Shown: positions 8,975-16,347 of the stretch, piece by piece
How the letters are laid out: every line of letters begins with the position of its first letter
How positions within the stretch are numbered: position 1 is the stretch's first letter
NCBI RefSeq assembly: GCF_017916455.1
Contig: NZ_JAFMSY010000001.1
Location: 558,001-622,000, forward strand
Length of the DNA stretch: 64,000 bases
From: Nocardioides xinjiangensis
Lineage (GTDB): Bacteria; Actinomycetota; Actinomycetes; Propionibacteriales; Nocardioidaceae
Direction of reading: 5' to 3'
Position numbers and translations under genes: made by a program
Notes under the pieces: generated by a model
Told to the model about the DNA's origin: nothing
Database searches by the model: none
The model's input: the letters and a program-made list of their open reading frames with translations, nothing else

Positions 8975-8991
8975 GTGACTATTCCGATTAG
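8975..8991. promoter_or_regulatory. Candidate PadR operator in the divergent promoter region
   Basis: The 67-nt gap between the divergent ABC and padR starts holds an AT-richer stretch, ACTATTCCGATTAGGAACAC, with the inverted repeat TTCC-N5-GGAA. It is the only symmetric element in this gap. The ATGT/ACAT half-sites common for PadR proteins were not found, so this is a weak call. Confidence 0.35.
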
Positions 8992-9012
8992 GAACACTAC
9001 TCTCGGAACGCC

Positions 9013-9594
9013 ATGAGTCAAGACATCCCGGTGACCGGGTACGCGATCCTCGGCCTCCTCACGTTCGGCGACGAGCTGACGGGGTACGAGATCAAGCAGC
9101 GCGCCGACATCACGTTGCGCTTCTACTGGGTCGCGCCCGCGATGAGCCAGGTCTACACCGAGCTGCGCCGGCTCACCGAGCACGGACTGGTGCGCGCGGA
9201 CGCCCGTGCCGAGGGTGGCCGGGAGGTGACGTCGTACGCGATCACCGGCGCCGGCCAGGCCGCGCTGCGCGACTGGATGGAGGGCACTCCGGCCGGCTTC
9301 CCGGTGCTCAAGCACACGGTGCTGCTGCGCCTGCTGATCGGCCACGCGACCGAGCCGGGGACCACGCGGCGGATGCTGGACGACTACCTCGACGAGCTCG
9401 ACCGCGCCAGGGCCGACCTCGCCGCCGTGCGCGAGGCCCTGCGCGGGGCCGACCGCCCGGGCGAGCCGTTCCGGTTCCCGTCGATGGTGGCGGACTGGGG
9501 ACTGGACTACTTCGCCGCCGAGACCCGCCACGCCAGGCGCGCGCTCGCCAGTCTCGACGAGACCGGGCCGAGGGACGACGACGCCGCTGACTAG
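9013..9594 (+). CDS. PadR-family transcriptional regulator
   Basis: 193 residues. The N-terminal winged helix (AILGLLTFGDELTGYEIKQR, then QVYTELRRLTEHGLVRAD) is a typical PadR domain; the C-terminal region (about 95-180, TTRRMLDDYLDELDRARADL) is the Vir_act_alpha_C-like dimerisation helix pair. Divergent from the DrrAB-like exporter, which it probably controls. The TAG stop forms part of the TAGGGT -10 of the next gene. Confidence 0.92.
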   Translation: MSQDIPVTGYAILGLLTFGDELTGYEIKQRADITLRFYWVAPAMSQVYTELRRLTEHGLVRADARAEGGREVTSYAITGAGQAALRDWMEGTPAGFPVLKHTVLLRLLIGHATEPGTTRRMLDDYLDELDRARADLAAVREALRGADRPGEPFRFPSMVADWGLDYFAAETRHARRALASLDETGPRDDDAAD

Positions 9595-9597
9595 GGT
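9592..9597 (+). promoter_or_regulatory. Probable -10 of leaderless EamA gene, overlapping the padR stop
   Basis: TAGGGT whose first three bases are the padR stop codon; 6 nt later comes GTG at 9604. This would make the exporter gene leaderless and independent of padR. Confidence 0.5.
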
Positions 9598-9603
9598 GGC
9601 CCG

Positions 9604-10491
9604 GTGACGTCGCGACCGAGCCGGGCACTGCTCGGGCCCGTCGGCCTCGTCCTCGTGGGCATCCTGTCGGTGCAGGTCGGCGCCGCCATCGCGAAGGGCC
9701 TCTTCGGTGAGATTTCCCCGACGGCGATGGTGTGGCTGCGACTGGTGACCAGCGCCGTCGTGCTGGCCGCGATCGCCCGTCCCCGCCTCGGCGGGCGCAG
9801 CCGGCACGACTGGTTCGTCGTGCTCGGCTTCGGTGCCAGCCTGGCGACGATGAACTGGGCGATCTACCAGTCCTTCTCGCGCATCCCCCTCGGCCTCGCG
9901 GTCGCGATCGAGTTCGTCGGCCCGCTGACGCTCGCCGTGCTCGGGTCGCACCGCGCGCGCGACCTCGTCTGGGTGCTGCTCGCGGGCAGCGGCGTCGCCC
10001 TCCTCGGCTTCCAGCGCACCGACCTGGACCTCCTGGGCGTCGCCTACGCCCTGCTCGCCGGGGCCGCGTGGGCGGCGTACATCCTGCTCAGCGCGAGCAC
10101 CGGGCGCCGGTGGGCGGGCTTCGACGGCCTCGCTGTCGCGAGCGTGCTCGCCGCGCTGGGCATGACGCTGCCCGCCCTGCTGACGGCGGGTACGTCGCTG
10201 TGGGACGGCCGGGTGCTTCTCATTGGCGCGCTCGTCGGCCTCCTGAGCTCAGTCATCCCCTACAGCTGCGAGCTCGTCGCGCTGCGCAGCCTGCGTCCGG
10301 CGGTGTTCGGCATCCTGATGAGCGTCGAGCCGGCGGCGGCGGCCCTGGCTGCCATCGTCGTGCTGGACGAGCACCTGTCGGCCGTGCAGTGGCTCGCCAT
10401 CGCCTGCGTGGTCGCCGCCTCGATCGGCGCGACCCGCTCCGCTCCGGCGCCGGTCGAGCGTTCGGCGGCACCCGGCACACTGGCGACATGA
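9604..10491 (+). CDS. EamA/DMT-superfamily exporter (RhtA-like)
   Basis: 295 residues with ten predicted membrane helices in two repeated EamA halves. The sequence IPLGLAVAIEFVGPLTLAVLG after helix 3 is characteristic of the RhtA subgroup, which exports threonine, homoserine and other amino acids in Escherichia coli. Specificity here is inferred only. GTG start at 9604 fits a leaderless transcript. The stop TGA (10489-10491) overlaps an ATG and runs into a 14-nt tandem repeat in front of the next gene. Confidence 0.88.
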   Translation: MTSRPSRALLGPVGLVLVGILSVQVGAAIAKGLFGEISPTAMVWLRLVTSAVVLAAIARPRLGGRSRHDWFVVLGFGASLATMNWAIYQSFSRIPLGLAVAIEFVGPLTLAVLGSHRARDLVWVLLAGSGVALLGFQRTDLDLLGVAYALLAGAAWAAYILLSASTGRRWAGFDGLAVASVLAALGMTLPALLTAGTSLWDGRVLLIGALVGLLSSVIPYSCELVALRSLRPAVFGILMSVEPAAAALAAIVVLDEHLSAVQWLAIACVVAASIGATRSAPAPVERSAAPGTLAT

Positions 10492-10530
10492 CGGGGGCGA
10501 CATGACGGGGGCGACATGACGGGCGACATG
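10488..10530 (+). repeat. 14-nt tandem repeat carrying several ATG codons
   Basis: The unit ATGACGGGGGCGAC occurs twice (10488-10501 and 10502-10515), followed by a shortened copy ATGACGGGCGAC (10516-10527) and another ATG. The four ATGs lie at 10488, 10502, 10516 and 10528; the first two are out of frame with the lipoprotein gene. Confidence 0.75.
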
Positions 10531-11685
10531 GCCAGAGGCAACAGGGGACCGCGTCTGGCGCTCGGCGCGCTCGCCCTCGCGCTCGGGGTGACGACCGGGT
10601 GCTCCAGCAGCACGCCGGAGCCGCTGCCGCGCACCACGCAGCCGACCGACGTGCCGAGCCAGCCCACGCCCAGCGACACGACCAGCGAGGCGGAGCCGGG
10701 CGGCGGCCAGGGTCGACGCGACCCGCGGGCGGTCGGCACGCTCGTCGACCAGCTCGAGGTCCCGTGGGGCGTCGACTTCCTTCCCGACGGCGACGCCGTG
10801 GTCACCGAGCGGATGACCGGCCTGGTCCTGCGGGTCTCCCCCGACGGCAGGCGCACCCGGCTCGGCTCGATCGGATCGGTCGTGCCGCAGGGCGAGGCCG
10901 GCCTGCTGGGCGTCGCGGTCTCGCCGGACTTCGGCACGGACTCGACGGTGTTCTTCTACCTGACCGCGGGGGCGGACAACCGCGTGGTCAAGGCGCAGGT
11001 CGACGGCGAACGGCTCGGCGAGCCGACCGTCGTGCTCGACGGCATCCCGGCGGGGTTCATCCACGACGGCGGCCGCATCGCCTTCGGTCCCGACGGGCAC
11101 CTCTACGTCACGACCGGCGAGACCGGGGACCCGGAGCTCGCGCAGGATCCCGACAGCTTGGCGGGCAAGATCCTGCGGATCACCGCCGACGGCGAGCCCG
11201 CCCCGGGCAACCCGGACCCCGGTTCGCCCGTGTGGTCGCTCGGCCACCGCAACGTCCAGGGCCTGGCGTGGGACGACGCTGGGCGCCTGTGGGCCTCGGA
11301 GTTCGGCGACTCGACGTGGGACGAGCTCAACCTCGTCGAGAAGGGCGGCAACTACGGCTGGCCCGAGGTCGAGGGCACCGGTGGAGGCCCCGACTTCGTC
11401 GATCCCGAGCTGGTGTGGCCGGTGGAGCAGGCCTCTCCGAGCGGGCTGGCCTACGCGGACGGGCACCTGTGGATGGCCGGCCTCCGCGGCCAGCGGCTGT
11501 GGCGGATCGAGGTCTCGCCGGCCGGCAGGGCGTGGCGGCCGACGGCGTTCTTCACCGAGGACTACGGCCGGCTGCGCACGGTCGCCGTCGCACCGGACGG
11601 TCTGCTCTGGCTCACCACCTCGAACCAGGACGGCCGTGGCAACCCGACGCCGGCCGACGACCGGATCGTGCAGGTCCAGCCCTGA
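10516..11685 (+). CDS. PQQ-dependent sugar (sorbosone/glucose) dehydrogenase-like lipoprotein
   Basis: 389 residues. The signal peptide ends in the lipobox LGVTTGCSS (Cys near residue 29), followed by a Pro/Thr/Ser linker and a GSDH beta-propeller (PF07995). Family motifs: LEVPWGVDFLPDG, GEAGLLGVAVSPDF, IHDGGRIAFGPDGHLYVTTGE (with the catalytic His), GHRNVQGLAWD and KGGNYGWPEVEG. Such proteins oxidise sugars with PQQ outside the membrane; the substrate is unknown and no PQQ synthesis genes are in the window. ATG 10516 and 10528 are both in frame; the shorter form gives a more typical signal length. Confidence 0.9.
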   Translation: MTGDMARGNRGPRLALGALALALGVTTGCSSSTPEPLPRTTQPTDVPSQPTPSDTTSEAEPGGGQGRRDPRAVGTLVDQLEVPWGVDFLPDGDAVVTERMTGLVLRVSPDGRRTRLGSIGSVVPQGEAGLLGVAVSPDFGTDSTVFFYLTAGADNRVVKAQVDGERLGEPTVVLDGIPAGFIHDGGRIAFGPDGHLYVTTGETGDPELAQDPDSLAGKILRITADGEPAPGNPDPGSPVWSLGHRNVQGLAWDDAGRLWASEFGDSTWDELNLVEKGGNYGWPEVEGTGGGPDFVDPELVWPVEQASPSGLAYADGHLWMAGLRGQRLWRIEVSPAGRAWRPTAFFTEDYGRLRTVAVAPDGLLWLTTSNQDGRGNPTPADDRIVQVQP

Positions 11686-11696
11686 GCCGCGCTGCT

Positions 11697-11715
11697 CGAG
11701 TTGCTGAGCGACTCA
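11697..11715. repeat. Palindromic repeat between two convergent genes
   Basis: CGAGTTGCTGAGCGACTCA, same family as 5709-5727 with two changes in the left arm. It fills the short gap between the plus-strand dehydrogenase (ends 11685) and the minus-strand S component, whose TGA stop is formed by its last three bases. A bidirectional 3'-end hairpin is possible. Confidence 0.65.
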
Positions 11716-12540
11716 CCGCACAGCGTGGCCGGCCGGCTCGCGCTGCACGACGGCGCGGCGGGCGGCGCGGCGCAGCGTGGTGAGGATCGCCGGCCCGAGG
11801 ACCACGATCGCGATGGCGGTGGTCACCGCCCGCCCGGTGTCCCAGCCGCCGGTGGAGGTGAGCAGCGTGTAGACCAGGAACCGGTGGGCGTTCTCCAGCA
11901 CGGGCGCACCCGCGACGTAGGCCAGCGAGCCCTCGTGGCCGGGGACCACGATGCCGAGCGCGAAGGGCCAGCTGCTGAGGTTCATCAGCAGACCGTAGAG
12001 GTAGGACGCCACCACGGCGTACGCCACGAGCATGGCGATCTCGGCGCGGCCGCCGACCCGGCGCGGCAGGAGGCCGGCGCCCATGCCGACCCAGGCGGCG
12101 CAGATCATCTGGAACGGCAGCCAGGGCCCGACGCCGGCGGTGAGCAGCGCGGACGCGAACAGCGAGGTGCAGCCGAGCACGAACCCGAATCCGGCTCCGA
12201 AGACGCGCCCGGCCAGCACCAGCAGGAAGAAGACGAGCTCGATCCCCGCGGTGCCGGCGCCGAGGCCCCGCAGCACGGCGTTGATGGCGGAGAGCACGCC
12301 GAGCACCGCCAGCACGCGGGAGTCCATGCCGCCCTCCCCCATCTCCGCCAGCACGACCACCATCACGAGCGGCAGGAGCGCCAGGAAGACGAAGGGAGGC
12401 TCGACCCGGTCCCCGGGCGAGGCCTCGAGCAGGAGCGGCCAGCACAGCATCATCAGGCCGGCCACGGAGGCGACGAGCAGGACGGCAGCGGTGCGCGGTC
12501 CGATCGGCAGGGCGACGGGGTGCGGACGGAGGATGCTCAC
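11713..12540 (-). CDS. ECF transporter S component (predicted cobalamin-type substrate binder)
   Basis: 275 residues with about six to seven hydrophobic helices. The segment MGEGGMDSRVLAVLGVLSAINAVLR is the amphipathic/helical start seen in S components of the larger type, and GAGFGFVLGCTSLFASALLTAGVGPWLPFQM is the central membrane region. S components bind the vitamin and dock on EcfT. Substrate is inferred from the B12 riboswitch at the head of the operon, not from the protein itself. GTG start overlaps the ATPase stop by 4 nt (GTGA). Last gene of the operon. Confidence 0.8.
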   Translation of the reverse strand: MSILRPHPVALPIGPRTAAVLLVASVAGLMMLCWPLLLEASPGDRVEPPFVFLALLPLVMVVVLAEMGEGGMDSRVLAVLGVLSAINAVLRGLGAGTAGIELVFFLLVLAGRVFGAGFGFVLGCTSLFASALLTAGVGPWLPFQMICAAWVGMGAGLLPRRVGGRAEIAMLVAYAVVASYLYGLLMNLSSWPFALGIVVPGHEGSLAYVAGAPVLENAHRFLVYTLLTSTGGWDTGRAVTTAIAIVVLGPAILTTLRRAARRAVVQREPAGHAVR

Positions 12541-14141
12541 CGGGTGTCTCCGAGCGCCGCCGCGACTTCCTCGACGGTGAGCCAGGGATCGCCGAGCACC
12601 TTGGTGACCTGCGGCGCGAACGACGGCGACTCCGCGAGCACCCGGCGCGGCGGGCCGCTCGAGACGACCTCGCCCTCCGCCATCACCACGACCTCGTCGG
12701 CGACGTGGGCGGCGAACTCGACGTCGTGGGTGGCGAGCAGCACCGCGTGGCGGTCGGCCGCGAGGCCGGCCACGATGCGGGCGAGCTCGGCCTTGCCGGC
12801 GTAGTCCAGGCCTCGCGTGGGCTCGTCGAGCAGGACGACCGGCGGGCGGGCGGTGAGCACGATCGCGAGGGCCAGGGCCAGGCGCTGGCCCTCCGAGAGG
12901 TCGCGCGGGTGGCTGGCGCGGTCGACGCCGGGGACGAGCCGGTCGAGGAGCGCCCAGCAGGTGCCGGGCGCCACCTCGGCGCCGGTGTCCGCGGCTGCGC
13001 ACTCCTCGTCGACGGTCTCGAGGTAGAGCAGGTCGGCCGCCGTCTGCGGCACGAGTCCGACGCGCGTACGCCGCTCGGCCGGCGCGAGGGCGGCGGGGTC
13101 GGCTCCGTCGACGTCGACCGTCCCCGACCGGCGCTTGCCGGTGCCCTGCAGCGCCCAGATGAGGCTGGACTTGCCGGAGCCGTTGCGCCCCATCAGCACG
13201 GTGACCCTGCCTGCCGACAGCGTGAGGTCGAGCTCGCGGACCGCGACGTGGCGGCCGTGGACGACGGTGACGCCGCGGGCGGCCAGCAGCGGTGCCCCGC
13301 CCGGAGCAGGTACGCCGGGTGGCGCGGCCAGGTCCGGCAGCGACCGCGCCCGCCGGCGGGCGTCGCGCACCGTCAGCGGGAGCGGGTCCCACCCGACGGC
13401 GCGGCCGAGGTGGACCAGCGGCGGAGCGACGGGTGAGTCGACCAGCACCGGCTGCGGCGCGTCGACCCGGATCCCTCCGTCGCCGGTGACGAGGCAGATC
13501 CGGTCCGCGAACGGCACGACGCGCTCGAGCCGGTGCTCGGCGAGCAGGACGGTGAGCCCGAGGTCGTGGACCAGCCGGGTGATCGTCGCGAGGACGTCCT
13601 CCGCCGCGGTGGGGTCGAGCGCGGAGGTCGGCTCGTCGAGGACGAGCACCCGCGGGTGCGTGGTGAGCACCGCCCCGATCGCGACGCGCTGCTGCTGGCC
13701 GCCGGAGAGCGTGCGCAGGTCGCGGGCCCGGAGGTCGGCGATGCCGAGGAGGTCGAGGGTCTCCTCGACGCGGCGGCGCATCGTGCCCGGCGCCGTGCCG
13801 AGCTGCTCCATGCCGTAGGCGAGCTCCTCCTCGACCGAGTCCGTGACGAACCCGGCGAGCGGGTCCTGGCCGACGTAGCCGACGACGTGGGCACGCTCGC
13901 GCGGCGGCTGTGCGACCACGCTCCTGCCGCCGACGAGCACGTCGCCGGTGAGCACGCCGCCGGTGAAGCGGGGAACCAGCCCCGTCACGACGCCGAGGAG
14001 CGTCGACTTCCCGACCCCGGTGCGGCCGGAGACGAGCACCAGCTCGCCCTCGTCGAGGGTGAGGTCGACGTCGCGGAGCACCTCGTGCTCGTCGTAGCGG
14101 AAGGTGATGCCGCGGAGCTCCACCGCGCCGTGCAGGGTCAC
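12537..14141 (-). CDS. ECF transporter energising ATPase, two ABC domains fused
   Basis: 534 residues with two complete ABC modules. Module 1: Walker A GRTGVGKST (39-47), signature LSGGQQQRVA (145-154), Walker B VLVLDEPTSALD (165-176). Module 2: Walker A GRNGSGKSS (318-326), signature LSEGQRLALA (415-424), Walker B PPVVLLDEPTRGLD. In most ECF systems the two ATPases (EcfA and EcfA') are separate, so this is a fused EcfAA'. GTG start at 14141 overlaps the EcfT stop (GTGA). It should provide ATP-driven force to the EcfT/S-component pair encoded on either side; all three are in the same B12-riboswitch operon. Confidence 0.93.
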   Translation of the reverse strand: MTLHGAVELRGITFRYDEHEVLRDVDLTLDEGELVLVSGRTGVGKSTLLGVVTGLVPRFTGGVLTGDVLVGGRSVVAQPPRERAHVVGYVGQDPLAGFVTDSVEEELAYGMEQLGTAPGTMRRRVEETLDLLGIADLRARDLRTLSGGQQQRVAIGAVLTTHPRVLVLDEPTSALDPTAAEDVLATITRLVHDLGLTVLLAEHRLERVVPFADRICLVTGDGGIRVDAPQPVLVDSPVAPPLVHLGRAVGWDPLPLTVRDARRRARSLPDLAAPPGVPAPGGAPLLAARGVTVVHGRHVAVRELDLTLSAGRVTVLMGRNGSGKSSLIWALQGTGKRRSGTVDVDGADPAALAPAERRTRVGLVPQTAADLLYLETVDEECAAADTGAEVAPGTCWALLDRLVPGVDRASHPRDLSEGQRLALALAIVLTARPPVVLLDEPTRGLDYAGKAELARIVAGLAADRHAVLLATHDVEFAAHVADEVVVMAEGEVVSSGPPRRVLAESPSFAPQVTKVLGDPWLTVEEVAAALGDTR

Positions 14142-15250
14142 GCGGTCACCTCGCGGTGGGCGAGCGCGCTGGCCGGGACCGGGGTGGCCACGGCGGGGAG
14201 CGTGCCGAGGACGCCGACCGCGAGGGCGAGCGGCGAGAGGTACGGGACGACGTCGACCTGCGGGTAGGCGACGACCACCTGGGCGTGGCCGACGTACCAG
14301 CCGAGCACGGCCACGACGAGCCCGACCGCGAGCGTCGACAGCTCGGCGGCACGCCACGGGTCGGGCCGGTAGCGGGTGCGCTGCACCCGCCGGCCGGCGC
14401 TGACCAGGCCCAGCACCGCGACTCCCACCCCAGCACCGAGCATCGGGAGCGCCAGCACCCGGGGCGCCGTCGGGTCCAGCCAAGCGTACGTCCCCACGCA
14501 GATGCCGGTCAGCGCCAGGAGCAGCAGGCCACCGGTCAGCCACCGCTCCCGCGTGGCCGCCCCACCCGAGCGTCCGTAGCCCCGGGTGTCCATCCCGGCG
14601 GCGAGCGCCAGGGACCGTTCGAGCGCGTCCTCGAGGACGGGGACGAGGAAGCGGCGGAGCCGGCCGACCCCCGTGGTCGTCCCGCCGCGCAGCGCCTGCG
14701 CCGCCCGCACCCGGCGGGCGCTGTCGGCGAGCTGCGGGAAGATCGTCACCGCGACGACCAGCGCGGTGCCGATCTCGTAGAGCGCCGGCGGCACCGAGGC
14801 GAGCAGGCGCTTGGGGTTGGCGAGGGCGTTCGCCGCTCCGACGCAGAGGATGATCGCGGCGAGGCGGAGCCCGTCGTAGAGCCCCGCCAGGAGCGCCTCG
14901 CTGGTGATCGGGCCGAGCAGCCGGATGCCTGCGGCCCAGTCGGGCAGCGGCACCTCCGGGAGGTCGAGCAGCACGTTGCCGACCTCCTGGCCGCCGAAGA
15001 GGATCCGGAAGACGACCCGCAGGACCACGGTCGCCGCCGCGAGCGCGGCGTACAGCCGGAACGAGCGACCGAAGGGATGACCGGATCGGCGTGCCACCAC
15101 CACCACCGTCGCCGAGCCCATCAGCAGGAGCAGCAGCAGCGGGTTCGTGGTCAGCGAGGCCGCGGTGGCCAGCCCGATCGCCCAGGACCACCAGGCGAGC
15201 GGGTGCAGGTCACGCGGCAGCCCCGTGCGGGGGAGCGCCGATCCGGTCAC
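14138..15250 (-). CDS. ECF transporter transmembrane component EcfT (CbiQ family)
   Basis: 370 residues. Four to five N-terminal membrane helices, then a long cytoplasmic coupling region with the two family motifs: RRVRAAQALRG (around 190-200) and AAGMDTRGYG (around 233-242). These are the Ala-Arg-Gly coupling helices that dock in the grooves of the ATPases. An unusual extra C-terminal stretch with three more hydrophobic segments follows. GTG start at 15250, 6 nt downstream of the stop of the DUF4430-like gene. Confidence 0.9.
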   Translation of the reverse strand: MTGSALPRTGLPRDLHPLAWWSWAIGLATAASLTTNPLLLLLLMGSATVVVVARRSGHPFGRSFRLYAALAAATVVLRVVFRILFGGQEVGNVLLDLPEVPLPDWAAGIRLLGPITSEALLAGLYDGLRLAAIILCVGAANALANPKRLLASVPPALYEIGTALVVAVTIFPQLADSARRVRAAQALRGGTTTGVGRLRRFLVPVLEDALERSLALAAGMDTRGYGRSGGAATRERWLTGGLLLLALTGICVGTYAWLDPTAPRVLALPMLGAGVGVAVLGLVSAGRRVQRTRYRPDPWRAAELSTLAVGLVVAVLGWYVGHAQVVVAYPQVDVVPYLSPLALAVGVLGTLPAVATPVPASALAHREVTA

Positions 15251-15256
15251 GACGCG

Positions 15257-16342
15257 TCAGACCCCCCGTCTACGACGCGTCACGACGGCACCGACTGCGA
15301 TGGCGATCGCGAGCAGGCCGACGACGGCGAGGCTGAGGGCGGCCGGGACGCGAGCCGGTCCGTCGGTCTCGGGCCGGGCCGCCTCGGAGGAGGCGCCGGC
15401 AGACGGGTCTCCCGCCGCGCCTGGGTCGGAACCCGCGGCGGGGTCGTCACTGGCCGCTGAGTCTCCTGGCGACTCACGATCGTCGGAGGCCTCGGCGCCC
15501 TTCGCGCGCTTGCCCGCACCCGTGTCTTCGCCGCTCTCCGCGCCCTGCCTCCCGCCGTCCTTGCCGCTGCGCGGGGCTGGTGAGTCGCTGGGCGACTCAC
15601 TGGCCGAGGGCGACGCGGAGGGGGCGCCGGACGGCGAGGCCGACGGACTCGACGAGGGCGAGGACGACCCGGTGGAGCCGTTCCTGCCACCCGGGGACGG
15701 GGACGAGGTGGGATGCGACCCGCCGCCGGACCCGCTCCCCGACCCGTTGCCCCCGGCGGACGGGGACGAGGTCGGGCCGGACGACGGCGTCGAGGCCGAC
15801 CCCGTGGGCGTCGGCGTCGGGGTGGACGACGGCCTCACCGGCGGCGCGACGCCGGGAGGTACGGGGCCGCTGCCGGCACGGTCCTGCTGCCAGGACCACC
15901 CCACGGAGCCGCCCGCAGGAACGACGAGGCCGCCCACCCCGGAGGTCGAGTAGGACCACGATGCCGACGAGCCGTCGGCCCACCACAGCCCCCAGTAGGC
16001 GTCGGTCGGGGAGGCGTTCACGCACGGGTCGCTCGAGGGCGCGCCGTTGACGCGGCACACGAAGCCCGGCTGCCGCTGGGCGTAGGAGAGCTGGACGCCG
16101 ACCGAGGCGAAGACCGCTGCTGCGCTCCTTCCCCCGCCGTCCGGGGCGCACGCGGTGATCGTGCTGCCCCCGAGCTCGCGGAAGTCCACGACGACGCTCA
16201 CGCCGCCGGCCGACGTGCACGTCGCGGCCGCCGCGCCGGGGAGGAACGTCGTCGGCGCCAGTCCGAGCGTGGCTCCCCCGCCCACCAGGCCGACCACCAG
16301 CACGGCGAGGGCCGTCGCCGCCCGCCGGGCCCGAGCACCCAT
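15257..16342 (-). CDS. Secreted DUF4430-like (transcobalamin beta-domain-like) protein with C-terminal membrane anchor
   Basis: 361 residues. Signal peptide ending near ...PGAAAA (about residue 40), then a small domain of about 110 residues with VSVVVDFRELGG, a Cys pair-rich core, DAYWGLWWADGSSASWSYS and PAGGSVGWSWQQD, resembling DUF4430, the beta-grasp domain that caps vitamin B12 in transcobalamin and intrinsic factor. A long Pro/Ser/Thr/Gly linker follows, then one C-terminal helix (AALSLAVVGLLAIAIAVGAVV) and RRRRG. There is no LPXTG motif, so anchoring is by the helix. The linker contains two palindromic repeats at DNA level. Start ATG 16342 lies 5 nt from the upstream stop. The domain call is by eye and should be tested. 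Confidence 0.7.
   Translation of the reverse strand: MGARARRAATALAVLVVGLVGGGATLGLAPTTFLPGAAAATCTSAGGVSVVVDFRELGGSTITACAPDGGGRSAAAVFASVGVQLSYAQRQPGFVCRVNGAPSSDPCVNASPTDAYWGLWWADGSSASWSYSTSGVGGLVVPAGGSVGWSWQQDRAGSGPVPPGVAPPVRPSSTPTPTPTGSASTPSSGPTSSPSAGGNGSGSGSGGGSHPTSSPSPGGRNGSTGSSSPSSSPSASPSGAPSASPSASESPSDSPAPRSGKDGGRQGAESGEDTGAGKRAKGAEASDDRESPGDSAASDDPAAGSDPGAAGDPSAGASSEAARPETDGPARVPAALSLAVVGLLAIAIAVGAVVTRRRRGV
15458..15476. repeat. Palindromic repeat inside coding sequence (copy 1)
   Basis: TGAGTCTCCTGGCGACTCA on the plus strand: 9-nt arms with one mismatch around a central base. It encodes part of the Ser/Asp/Pro linker (ESPGDS) of the DUF4430-like protein. Confidence 0.55.
15581..15599. 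repeat. Palindromic repeat inside coding sequence (copy 2)
   Basis: TGAGTCGCTGGGCGACTCA on the plus strand, one mismatch between arms; encodes ESPSDS in the same linker, 123 nt from copy 1. Nearly identical to the intergenic copy at 5709-5727 (two differences). Confidence 0.6.
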
Positions 16343-16347
16343 GCGGA

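Noticed and set aside
15257-15400. Sortase (LPXTG) anchor at the end of the DUF4430-like protein
   Set aside because: The nearest sequence is RPETDG, which does not fit LPXTG; the protein ends with one helix and a short basic tail.
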